The notes under the pieces are model-generated. The model had not been told where the DNA came from, ran no database searches, and saw only the letters and a list, made by a program, of their open reading frames with translations. Of a DNA stretch of 64,000 bases, positions 23,201 through 36,700 are shown piece after piece. The number at the start of each line of letters is the position of its first letter. Positions within the stretch are counted from its first letter, which is position 1. The DNA comes from Trichostrongylus colubriformis. Taxonomy: Eukaryota; Nematoda; Chromadorea; Rhabditida; Trichostrongylidae. Location of the stretch: positions 27,036,716-27,100,715 of the forward strand of contig OZ022258.1 of the NCBI GenBank assembly GCA_963978905.1, read 5' to 3'. The translations under genes and the position numbers were made by a program.

Positions 23201-26200
23201 AACTGTTTATGAGAGCTTTCATCTCCACACACATCGTCGTCCACTGGGCCACTTCATGCTTCACAGCGGTCTGGGAGTTATTCTGAAGCATCGTCTCTTC
23301 CTCGATACGGCGAATCAAGTGAGGCTGAAGGGCTGCCATGACAAGCTGAAAAAGACGGTTTCAATAAGAGCGGATAAGAGGTAGGCGACTCAGCAGTAGA
23401 TGCAAGTGTCAGAAACACAGAAAAGTCTATCCTTTCCACAGATTCTAATGAAGAATGTTTTGTTCCATTCTCCACCCCACCCGGTGGGTGAGGCCACAGT
23501 CAAGCCGAACAGCATTCATTTCCCCGCCCTCTCAGCTACTCGGACACCCGCACCACGCGTACTGCCATTGGGCTATTAGAGGAAAGTTTAAGGGACTGCA
23601 GCGAACATAACTTCTCAACTATCTCGTTAACTCTTCCTGGTGAAATGGAGTATGTGAAGAAATGTCTGTACGACCCCGATCTATTATCACCTCTAGTAAA
23701 TAGCTTTCTAGGGGAGCCTTCCACAGTTTTCGGTTCCACTAGTTTTTGGAGACATTGCTGAACATTATTGTCCCTAAGTTTTTTCCATAACATGTCCATA
23801 GCATCTGGAGCTTCAATGTTGTTGTTACAAAAGGTGCTCACCAACATATGATGACTTCGTTTACTCTCCGGAGCGAATGCGCACACACAAATGCAGCTGG
23901 CTATAGCGTCAGTCAAAAGACAAAACGTGTTGGGATCATCGCGATAGCAGAGATCCAACGCCTGAAAGATAACCCTTCGTTCAAGAAATCCGTGTGATAT
24001 ATTTCTAAAAGTCATACCTTCAGGGGTTTCTCGTACGGCACGAGACCAAGGATATCGAATTGGTCTGTGTCGTCTCCCATGCTTTCCATGTGCTTTAGCA
24101 GCGTGAACCAGTACTAGAACAGAGGCTCTCGGAAACTCGTAAAAAAATTCAAGAGCGAGCAAGGCTTCATGTACTGAATTGCCTCTGGTCAAGCGCTTAC
24201 TAATAAAACTAGGTTTTGAAAAGGAGCTCGATTTCAAAGAGCAATGTTCGGATGTAAGGTGTAGAATCTAGCGGCACGTCGCGTGCTTTGAAGCGTCATA
24301 TCGAGGAGGTGGCGGGAGGGGAATAGAGCCATGTCTCACTGGAGCGCACCTGGTTCTCAAATTCAACCTCTTGTCTCCCTCTCGAACTCTCGCATCAGGG
24401 ATGAAGAGTGGATGGAATCGTGTTGACACTTCCAAGAAAAACTTCCCCGCTTTTGTTTCTGCATAGTTGCTGGTTACTACGTTTTGGAGAATGTCTGATT
24501 GTCACATAGGTGACTGCCGAAGGTGGATATCACTACCTTGGCATTCAAAGATCAGACACTGAAAGCACAATGAGGACGGAATGCAGGACGGCGACTCCTA
24601 TGACTGCCCTACGGAAATCACGAAAAACCTCTAACCTTGGCTTTCACTCTCATCGGATTGATCTCAAAATCGTTGTTGTTGTTGTCGATGATATTAGCAA
24701 TGGAACCACACATCTGCAGTAGGAACGGCTTTCGATGGAGCGTGTAGAATTGGCGACAGAGAAATTCCACCACCGAACAAAATACACGATTGGTTTGTCT
24801 CTGACTGTAGCACCGCAGAAGAGTGGGCATGATCAAGAAAAAACCCTGAACGTTTCCATTATTTGAGTAGCCCTGTGCCATCAAACAGTATGAAGCAATT
24901 TAGGCGTACCTGGCTAGCAAACAGGCTATTAAAGTGGATGCTCATTGCGATATACGTGGCCGCACATCGACGAAGAATCAGAAGATCCTCGCAATGCATG
25001 ATCATTATACCATTCACCTAAAGAAACGTTTATAATCCCGTCATCTCAATTCGTTTCAGAGAAAGAAATTATGTAATCGGAGTACAGAAGATGTGGTCTA
25101 CAGAAATCATGAGATCAGTTGAGGATATAGATGAAGTATTCGTTATATTGAGTACAATAAAGGCATCAAATTAGAAAGTTATCAAGGAGAAGGGTTTTGT
25201 GTTTCTTTTGTTTTGATTGTTTTCAGCCTTAATTTTGCCTGTCAAGCTAGTGGATGATGACTCATAGACATTATCAACTGCTAGTACCGCGGCCTAAAGT
25301 CGCACCATTACCGCTACCTTGTCCAGCAACGCCGAAGTCGAATTACCATTGAGTTGTGCAATAAGTTCGTGCCGTTTTTATTCCCTGTGTTCCACAGTGT
25401 TTTCTTTCCCTTTTGAAAAACTCGATATTCGTATTCGATAGTGCACTTTCTCTTCTACAATATGGTATTAATCGTTTCTCGAATCCTTCAATTGCTCAAT
25501 ATTTATGAGGTTCATAAATAAGATAATCTGAAGGCGAAGATTCGTACTTCCGGCATCTCGTCCTCTTCGCACACACGGAGTTGAAAAAAATCCCACCACA
25601 CTTATGCGCGTGAGGCCTCTTCGATACCTCGCGATGCCGGCGGCAGGGCGTGCTTGCTTGTCTCTGGGTCTCCACCTGCGTCACCCTGTCTCGGAGCCTG
25701 CGTCTCTGCACCTATTCCGTACCACTCTGCCTCGCTGCTTGTGAGCGCAGCCACGCCCTGCCGGCGCAAAGTATGAACGTGGCACAAGCGCCTGTTGGTG
25801 TGGGTCCGCGTATTTGACAAGAAATTCACAACTTACGCGACAAGCAATCACAGGTTTCTGATTCCTTGAAGTGTTATAGTGGGTGTTAGGGGACATCAAT
25901 TAGAAATGATGGGGACTTAAACGAAGAGTTGATCCGAACTTTGCTTGCAACATGAGTAAAAGAGTGTCGTCACGTTAGGCGTGTTTGGTGCACCCCTTTC
26001 GAAGTCAGGGAAAAGGAATTTTTCAAGATATACTCTGTCTATCTAACTTATTTCCAACTGTTCTCTGCAATTCCTATAAGGTGATGAAGTTTCCTAGGTA
26101 GGTTTTGAAGCACAACTGCTTCTCAGCATGTTTAGTGAGATGAATCTATTTTAAAGTTAGCGAAAAGTGAATTGAATTTCGCTTATGTTGTTACCCAACT

Positions 26201-29200
26201 ATTTGTTCCCGAGGTTTCTACTCGAACCAAAGTCTCTTCTTAATATACCAGCTTCGCTGGCGCACAACATTGCGCGTGTCGCAAGGAGGGTGCAAAACGG
26301 GTTCATTTAAGATCACTATCAGCAAACAAAGATCGAGTCTATTTTGCATTAGTACACTATTAGCTTGGATGATACGGCAGTATAAAAGAAAATATTGTAA
26401 AGCACAGGAAATGAAAACGTATGGAATTGTTTCACAACTCAATTCGTTTTCTGCGCTGGTAGACAGGGTAGCGTCAACGTTGCGACTTTAGGCCCCGTCA
26501 CTGGCCGTTGATATTGTTTAGGACTCATCATCCAATGCTTGACAAGCGAATCTGCTGCGCCCGAAATTAATATAACCGGTGATTGCGTAATTGTATTCGA
26601 TAGCGCTTTTTCAGCTCTACAAAAGAATGCTATGGGCTTTTAATTGTTTGATTAATTGTTGTTCCTAATGTTTAGACATGAAGTAATATTGGTAAAAATC
26701 TGCACCTTTGGCACATTATGGTCCAAATCTGGCTCCTCCGCGCCAGATCGCTCGTATGAGGAAAAAACACGATTTATTAATTTATTATCATATCTGGGGA
26801 TTTTTAGTCCACTAAGAGGCTCGTAAACCCGATTTTTAGCGGGAAAGGGCAGGTGCCGAACCTCAGAAATACTAAATTATGAAAGGATTGAATACATGGA
26901 TGGCGTCTAATTGTAGAGCAGAAAGGCTCTATTAAATGCATAGTATATGGACATTCGTTTTGGCCCCGTTGGTAGGCGAAGAAGAGGAGATACCGAAAGT
27001 GCACAGCTTCGCTGAGTACTTAATTTTTATGTATTAAAAAAAGCAGAAAATCGAGGGAAAAGTAATGTCGAAGGTACGAATTTTTGCAGTGCGGATACTC
27101 TCTTGCTAAACCTCATAAAACTAAGCAATCGAAAGATTCGAAAAACAAATAGTGTCATGCTGCAGAGCAGGAGAAGCTTCATCGAATACATATACGAGCG
27201 TTGTCGAAAGATGGAGAAGGAGAATATGTTGCGAAATGCAACGAACGAAAAATGAAAAAAAAATCACGAACTTATTACACAACATAATATATAGAAAAAG
27301 ATAAAGCTTGCTGAGATAGCAAGGCCTGGCCCAGTAAAGAAAAAGGAAAACATGAAGTGAGGGCGAGAACGTGAGTTGTGCTCGTAATGAAAATTTCGAT
27401 AGCTACTATGCCACTCGTACTGAACTTTGTATTTTGAGGGTATAGTTAGAGGGTATAGTTCGAAAATCCTTACCACATTAATAAAAAGGTGCAAGTCAGC
27501 AAACATGAAGGCGTTCTCCATCTTCTCAAACATATCCGACATCAGCTGAAACAACGAAGTTATATATAAAATGCTGCAAATGATTCCAGGTGAAGCTTTC
27601 GTCAGTTTCCAACAAGAACCGATTGAAGAGCTCTACTCCGAAATTCAGAATCACACGCTCAAGGTTGACCAGCAATCATGTCAAAGAAACGAATGGAATA
27701 ATACAGCTGGAATCTGGCTGGATTCAATGTCAAGGTTTGAGGTACCAAAGAGCATATCCCTCCTTACAGTCCCGCCCCGTCGACGATTCCCCTCCCCATG
27801 GCTGATGCGTACATAAAAATGAGCTTCGCTTTACTCGGTGATAGTCGAGGAATTATCGCCAGTATGTTCCCTATAGATCTCTGAAAAAGGAAGTTCTATT
27901 GAATACGTGGTTATTTTGAAAATATTCTCGAAGTAACGTTAATATTATATAGTATATTTTAATCGAAGAAGAATGAAGCTAACAACCTTTGCCCATGTGA
28001 ACTTATGCAGGGCTTCCATAGCTTTCAGTTGTTCACCCATTTCGCCATGAAACATTCCGAAGCACGTCTCGAGACTTTTCCGAGGAAACGACGGCAAATG
28101 TGTCAGTTCATCGTGTAGGAAGAAAACCCGTTGAGCAATCTTAACTGATAATATTAAAGGGAGATTGTTGATTTCCAAGCGAAAAAAAACAGAAATACAA
28201 AAAACCAGAAAAATATATTGAGTTTAGAGTGAGAAATTAGCATGACAGGAAGTTTTGCAAAAGCTCCGATGTTGTCTTCCAGTTTGACCCAGAAGTCATG
28301 CCCTCAACGGTTGAAACTATTACGATGAAATGCGGAAAATCGAACCCGCACTCCATGCTTAGCAAGGCATAGAGTGCGGGTTCGAGTGCCGACTGAGACC
28401 AGAGCCCTTGCCCAGCATCCTTGTAACAACTTTCGATATATGTATCGATTGTTCAGACGAATTATATGTACACCAGTTGGGCTGGCGCACACTACTGCGC
28501 GCATCAAACAGGGGAGCACGCAAAATGAGCTTGATCGATATCGATTGTTGTGTATCATCATTCAAACGTCATTCAAACGGTTTGCTAAAAGAGAACCATG
28601 CAGAAAACGGAGAAGGGAGACAAAATCCCTTGAGTTCCATCCTACCTCCATATCAATCGATATCGATCAAGCACATTTTGCGTGCTCCCCTGTTTGATGC
28701 GCGCAGTAGTGTGCGCCAGCCCAACTGGTTTCCTACATATTGGTGGTAGATCCATATGCAGTTCTGGATGCTTATCGTTTTTGTAAACATGCACCACTTT
28801 TTGGAATTTCACATAGTCTAGCGGTCGTTATCCAGTACTGTTGCTGGCCGCATGAGAGAATGAATCGCATGCTTTGCTATCACAAATCTAGTCGTGTCTT
28901 CATCATCCACGTAATCGCAGTATCAAAAGGCATGAACTATTATTCGGAAGGCTGGGCAATTTAGCGGTCGCACATCGGCAGTAGATGTCAGAATATAAAC
29001 AGAATATGTTCACCCGATGGTGCTGAGCATCAGACACATTTACTATAGCAGTCGTATAGTAGTAGTAAGCGGTGTATCGAATTTTATCCCTCTTCCATTT
29101 CCTAATGGCTCTTATGAGCCCCAGTAAGCCGTTATCAGTTTCGAAAAGTCACCATTAAGGTCCCCATACCCTGTAACACCTGTGAGTGTGAACATTCCAT

Positions 29201-30703
29201 AGATAGCCAGAAGAGCGGAACGGATTTTACGACATTGGTCTTTTGACGCTCCTTATCGAATCTTATCAAGCGTTATCAGTTTGGATCACCCACCACTAAT
29301 GTGCCCGTCCCACCCCTCGAAACACCTGTGAGTGTCGGCACTCTAGGATCGACCCGAAAGGCGAAACGGACTCAACAACATTTGTCTTGTGAGGCTCCTT
29401 ATCGAATCTTATCAACCGCTATCAATTCGGATCACCCATCATTGATGTGCCCGTCCCACCTCTCGAAACACCTATGAGTTTCGACAGTCTAGGATCGACC
29501 CGGAAGGCTAAACGGATTTGGTGACATTAGCCTTTCGAGGCTCCTTATCGAATCTTATCATCCGCTATCAATTCGGATCACCCATCATTGATGTGCCCGT
29601 CCCACCCCTCGAAACACCTGTGAGTGTCGGCACTCTAAGATCAACCCAAAAGGTGAGACGGACTCAACGACATTTGCCTTGTGAGGCTCCTTATCGAATC
29701 TTATCAACCGCTATCAGTTCGGATCAACCATCATTGATGTGCCCGTCCCACCCCTCGAAACACCTGTGAGTGTCGGCACTCTAAGATCAATCCGAAAGGT
29801 GAGACGGACTCAACGACATTTGCCTTATGAGGTTCCTTATCGAATCTTATCAACCGCTATCAATTCGGATCACCCATCATTGATGTGCCCGTCCCACCTC
29901 TCGAAACACCTATGAGTTTCGACAGTCTAGGATCGACCCGGAAGGCTAAACGGATTTGGTGACATTAGCCTTTCGAGGCTCCTTATCGAATCTTATCATC
30001 CGCTATCAATTCGGATCACCCATCATTGATGTGCCCGTCCCACCCCTCGAAACACCTGTGAGTGTCGGCACTCTAAGATCAACCCAAAAGGTGAGACGGA
30101 CTCAACGACATTTGCCTTGTGAGGCTCCTTATCGAATCTTATCAACCGCTATCAGTTCGGATCAACCATCATTGATGTGCCCGTCCCACCCCTCGAAACA
30201 CCTGTGAGTGTCGGCACTCTAAGATCAATCCGAAAGGTGAGACGGACTCAACGACATTTGCCTTATGAGGTTCCTTATCGAATCTTATCAACCGCTATCA
30301 ATTCGGATCACCCATCATTGATGTGCCCGTCCCACCCCTCGAAACACCTATGAGTTTCGACAGTCTAGGATCGACCCGAAAGGCGAAACGGATTTGGTGA
30401 CATTAGCCTTTCGAGGCTCCTTATCGAATCTTATCAACCGCTATCAATTCGGATCACCCATCATTGATGTGCCCGTCCCACCCCTCGAAACACCTATGAG
30501 TTTCGACAGTCTAGGATCGACCCGAAAGGCGAAACGGATTAGGTGACATTAGCCTTTCGAGGCTCCTTATCAGCCCTTATCAGCTGCTATCACTTTCGGT
30601 CCACCACCGCTGGGATCTCTTTACCATCCCCTATAACATATCCAAATTCCAGGATCCTAACTTTGCTGCGACGCCAGATATGAATTTCCGGTCAAACAGA
30701 CAC

Positions 30704-30738
<35 letters not shown>

Positions 30739-33700
30739 CACCAACAGACACACTTAGCCAATTATATAAAGTAGGATAGTGATAACTGACCACATGTTGA
30801 GGGCTGTATTTCAGTATGTTATGTGTGAGCAGAACTTTTCCGACTTCGATGAACCTCTGAGCAAATGCCGTCTGACGCATCTTCAGCTGTGCCTCTTCTA
30901 TGTCCAATTTTACCAAAGTCAGCTGCGGGTAGAAAGAACGATGAAAAAAATAAAAATCTCTGAAAATAATACTGTTATGGAAGTGGCGTCGTTTTCGAAA
31001 ACCCAGATTTTTTGTAGTGGCTGAACCAATGAGCAATACAAGAGAACCTACCTAACATAACAAGAAGGCAAATGTAGAAGACCAGTTTTAGCGTCGGTGA
31101 GAAAGTAATCATTGACCTCGTTCTCGTCAATGTTGAAGAACTCGATGCTATCACTGAAGCGGTTAAGTCATATAGCTATCACTAGTAGCCAGAAATGATA
31201 ACCGGTGAAATTCATTTTATTGTATGCGCAGGTCAAGAAAAAAGTCTAAAGTAGAGCTATAGTAAGCAATAAAACCAAAAATAAAACGAATCATAGTGTG
31301 CATGTAGGAAAAAATAACTCCGGAGCCCACCTAAGTATCTGCTGAAACTGTGTATCCTCATGCACAGGAAACTGGCTCGGGATCCCTCCTAGACCTGAAT
31401 CCGGACCGTGAACGATGATTTTCTTGGCAGAAGGCACATTCGCAGTAATCATGAGCGCTTGCTGCAAAGGTGGAGATCACTAAGTGAGCACACTCAAGCT
31501 GCAGTTCACACATATTTATAATATATCTGGCCAGCTTTCGACAATAATGAGACATTTTTTTGAACCAGTTCTCCTTCATTAGAACACGAACTCAGCCTTG
31601 AACGGCAGCATACGCTCTGAACATCGGCATGAAGGACTAAAGAAAGGCACCTAGTTCACCGTCTGTTGAACACTCCTTAAGAAGTTGTCCACAAAACTAA
31701 ACTCTTCTACTACTCCTATATTTAAGTTTTTATGTTATATCTACTTACTAAGGATCGCCTTCGAAACATCACGCGAAAACACATGATACCGAACGAGTGG
31801 AGCTCCTCAAAGTGGCGGCCGTCGGGGTGAGACCCTTGAGTGGGTACAGTCGCTAGAGAGCTGATGAGCAAAGAGGCGGCGGTCACGTGGTCAAGTACGC
31901 AGAATGAGAATCATACTATTACTGGGCGCGCAAATCTGAACTGCTCGCACACGGCTGTTCAAATCCTGCTCGACGGGAATTCGACCGACTTGTCCTCCTT
32001 CCAGTTTTTCGATTTTTGCTTTAGAACGAAAAAAATTTCTGTTTTTCGTCTTTCTATTCTTCGATGTGTCTAGAGTAATTCAAAGAGGAATCAGAACCAC
32101 AGACCTCCTTGTGATTTCTTTGAGGAAGTGTCGACAAAAAGGTGGGATACTTCATCACTGAACAGTCGCTCAGAGAAGTTCGAGGATCCAGTGATGACTG
32201 TGACCCAATGCGACTCATGCTCCAACTTTACAACAACACCGCTGACATGGTACAGCCTTCGGCTGCACTGATTGCGGATGCGTTTGAAAAATCTCCCATG
32301 TGTCATATTATGTGAAACTCCCAGAGTTCCGACGAAATGCACACGTTTGGTATCAGGGATCCTTTCCGATCTTTTTGACCGTCAGAAAGTAAGGGCATTG
32401 TTCAGGCCATGGAGCACCGCTTGTTTTGCATAACAGGAACTGTTATGAGGCGAATATGCCAGATGACTCGGATTTATGGCAGAGTGTGGGCAACAAAAAT
32501 GATTTCTGTCTGCATGAGAGGACTGTCTTTGGAGTTCTTGACTCTCCGTCCAGAACCTTTCCCTCAATGTGAGAATTTTGGTGGTGTGGAAAGTGACTTT
32601 TTGCACTCTCCTTCCGTCCCAAAGGCCTGGGTGTGCAGATATGACAGCGAATCGCTTCGCGGCGCCACCAGTACGACTCGCCGTATCGATTGCTCTTGGG
32701 AGCCGGCCGAGCTGAGTGCGACACGTCTGCGCTTCCACTCATGCCACACTGCCTCGCTTGAAGGCTACCATGCCCTGCCACTGGCACTCGCACCTGCCAC
32801 GCCGCTCGCCGTGAACGGCCACGCGATTTGCTGTCATACCTACACACACCCCAAAGGTCTAGTCAGGTAAGCACCTCGTGCACACTCCCTCCTCTATACC
32901 CCGCTCGGAAATTTCGAGCTGTTCCTACGTGGAAATTATTCAAAGAAAATCGTCTGAACGGCAAATTGTTATACATATACTCTGTAGGCAATGGAACATT
33001 CGATGTTCAGTGACTCACATCGCATTGTTCTTTTTTGAGGGTCTGCTTCAGGTCCTTGAAATAAAGACCATGCACATTCGGGGCAAGTATCCATGTCAAC
33101 GAGAGTGCCATGCCGAGCGCCTTGTCTGAGCCTTCGCATTGAGCACGCACATAGTGCATAACAAACCCGAACTGAAAGTAAATCATCCCATAAAGATTAC
33201 GCTTGTATACTCGAACAAGAAATTCCGTAACTCACTAAGTAATTGAGAAGAGAATAAGCAGCCTGACTAGGTAGCGGATTAAAACGAAGGATCAGTTTGC
33301 GCAGAAGCGACATGAGGTACTCCTGAAACACAGTAGCGATAAGAGATTACTTATAAGGGAGCTCAGGTTTTTGTGAGTCATTCATTCAACAGAGTTAGGT
33401 GCCATGGACAGTCGTAATCAGGCTAGAACTCACGTAAGTGGCCGTAGTACGGTATTCGTTTGAAAGCGTCTGAAAGAAATGAAAAGATAGATAGAAGTGG
33501 GAAACGGCAAGAGGGTGCAAACGCAAGCAATCCCGGGAGAAGTGCTATCCGGCCGGTGTGAGGTTCATAGCTGGAGATACCGTGACGTGCAGGTAATAGT
33601 AAGGGTAGGGTCTCCGGTAGGTAGTCAGACCATTCGACGTAAAGTGGTTGCAATTCAACTGCACATATCATACATATCAAAACAAAGGAAAGAGTAGAGA

Positions 33701-36700
33701 TAGAAAAGACATGAGGGAACATATAAAACAGCTTGCATGCGAGAACATCGTCATCGTTAGGATCGGCTTCATAAGCCAGACGGGTAGCATCGAATCACAT
33801 GCATTAAGTACACAAAGATGGGGTTTTGAACGATTAAGTCGCATGTTCGAACAGCTGATCGGAAGCAAATCTTAGCAGTTTTTTCTGCATGCTGTGATGG
33901 TCTTCAGAAGGGGATCAATACTAGCGCACTAACCTCTTCCGGCTCCGTCGAAACGCATTAAAGGAGTCAATGGGGATAATCTGGGTGTTAAGAAGGAGCA
34001 CTATGCCCATTTTAATGAACTTTAAAGATCCATGAAAATGGTGTGTGGCAGGCTGTCACTTTCTGTCAGCGCTTACATGCTTCCTTTTTTTATTTCACAG
34101 CCCTCTAGAACTTCCCGCAACAAGAACGTGCCACTTTGAACCTCTCGAAGCTATCTCGGGTCTCTCCAACATTTCCTTCGCACATCTTGGATTATTTAAG
34201 CCTTATTCCAGGTCTTTTGGGTCAGCACACCTGAGGCCTAGGCATAGGTGCTTGAACCAGGTGCCAAAGCCTAGAAGTGCTTGGAAAGATTGCATCTTCT
34301 CTCACTGTAGATTAGCTCCCAGGATTCTCATCACTCATGTTAAACTTTCCCCTTCTATTTTCATATTATGAGCGATTCGATTGTTGTGGATAAAAATTTC
34401 CAATGCTATTGGATTCCTATATCTGATTCGCAACCGAAACATAATGCTACAGGGTCGTCGGTCTCAAAGTTGAATACTTTCATGCAAGTTCCTGAAGACG
34501 CAGCATCACACAGATAGGCGCATTACTCGCCTCACTTAAAAGACGAGTTTCAAGAATGCAGTTCGGACATTCGGCATACTCGTTCAAATATTGCACAAGA
34601 ATAGTCCAAACTAGTTTGTCCTACCTGTCGCTCCCGATTAGTGAGCTTCTCGAGAAAGTGACGAAAGAACAATGAAGGATCCTCGACAATACACGTCCAG
34701 ATCACTTTTCGAGAGACGTCTCCCACTAAAGTGTTTGCGAAGATTTGTTAGAGTCCATGCAATGACCAAAATGCTCCTCATTTGTTTACCAATCAAAACT
34801 ACTTGTTTACCTATCTTCTCATAAAGGATACATACAGCTTAGCCTTGATTTTGTATAGTGCCGAAACCAAGCTCTCAAGAACAAAAACAAATTCTCTTCC
34901 CCTTGACCGTAATCATCTTTTCTGAAACGTATTCCGCAACCGAAGTCTCAGGAGCCGTGGAAAAGCATTTGAATTTTTGGAAGTACATAGCCACTTCGTT
35001 CTATGTTATTCTTCCATAAGTGAAGTGAGCGGCGCATCCAAAAGCAAGTGACCAGCTATCGCCTCCTTATTTTCCTCTAAATTTCCCCTTAGACCACAGT
35101 GTTAGGGTCACAAGTATCGCTAACGATCTAACGTTCGTAATACTAATTCTGAGTTGGGTTCCCATGATCTTGAGCGTTTTCTAAGCAATTTCGCCTCTAG
35201 CACCTTCCATCACACCACTTCACATATTCGGAGATTACGGAATCGCTGTACGCGCCTACCGCTGCTTACCAATTTTGCATTCACGTCAAGCACTTGGCGG
35301 CTCGAACGCATCCATCTCAAGAAATTTTCGCCCCTGCTGATCGGTGATGCTCTTTACTATGTATGTCAAGAGTTACGAAAAAAGATCATCAATTCCTAAT
35401 ATGCCACGTCACACTGTGTTTCTAACTAACTAGTCGCTTTCACCGTTATACTGTCGATTGACCATGAATAAATGGTGAATGGAGCTACTTAAAATAAGAT
35501 TTGAATTTTCTTTAATTTTAAAATTTCTGAAATATAAAAATAATAAAAAAAATAAAAAATTTCAAAAAAGGAGATTTGAAATAAATTATACAAAACCAAC
35601 CAGAAACGCCATTTTTGTCAACTTGTGGATCGTCGAGCATCTCGATAATAAGTGGGATGACAGCCAACAGAGGTGAGGGAAACAAGGGTTGAGCAACTGG
35701 TAAAGGATGTCGGACAGCGTGGTGAGTGACTTCAGATTCTGAATTAGGAAATAGTTGTGAATTTCGTCAATCTAATTTATTTAGCGTCCCCCTGACCTTC
35801 TCCCTGCTCCTGATGATGGAATAGTGCCGGTTCATAAGCGGCTTGTTGCACGATAGCCGAACACCGTAGCCTGTAATCGTCACTCGTGGATAAAGTGCTA
35901 TATTGAATCTTCACGTTCTTTTAAGAGATTCACCAGAATTCTAAACAAATAATGACAAACCTGAAGAGTTGCCGCTGCTCACACTGACGTTCTTCAGCAT
36001 CTCTGACAGCTCGTTTCACCATCTCTTGCTTTTGCTTCCGTCGAGTGCGGGTCATCGTCATGATGGTTTGAGACTGGAACGTGAGGAGTATTTCAATGGC
36101 GCGTGAGTGGAATACGATTTCACAGCTTCTCAGAAACGTCACATGTTTAAAAATTCTGTTTAATAGGGCTGCATCATTCGATATGTGCCCATTGACATTA
36201 GCCTTTAGAATTATTGGTCCCACAATCAGAATAAGCCTGTTAATGCCTCCACTGATTACATAGGACGCCATGCATCTACTTCTGTTTGTAATATTGGGCA
36301 TTTGAAGCACGTACACCGCTGTACTACAAGGATTCATAAGAACAGTAAATAATTAGATGGGTGTTCATGTAAGACCAGATGTTATCAAGCTTTTATCAAA
36401 GAAGTACTCAACGACAAGCCCCTTCATGAGAAATTTCTCATGGTTGTCGACCAAGAAAAGAACGAGCAGACAGTTAAGGGGTGCATTGAAACCCACATAT
36501 CGCAGAGTGCTTTATTATATTGCGCTATATTCGCTTGCATGTTCTATTTAAAAAATCGCTTGGCGGCGTCGCACTTGCGGCGCCACCAGTACTACTTGCC
36601 GAATCGATTGCCCTTAGGAGACCGGCAGAGCGTGGCTGCGTCACCTCTGCGCCTCCACCCATGCCACACTGCCTCGCTAGAAGGTCGCCGCGGGCGGCCA

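Noticed and set aside
29518..30207. Two identical 83-residue ORFs
   Set aside because: They are readings of the 146-bp satellite (438-bp higher-order copies), not genes.
29103..30640. CRISPR-like array
   Set aside because: The whole 146-bp unit repeats with no unique spacers, and the genome is eukaryotic; it is a satellite.
34045..35399. Plus-strand ORFs of 80-108 codons
   Set aside because: Composition is low complexity or intronic, with no domain; they overlap unc-80 introns and one exon on the opposite strand.
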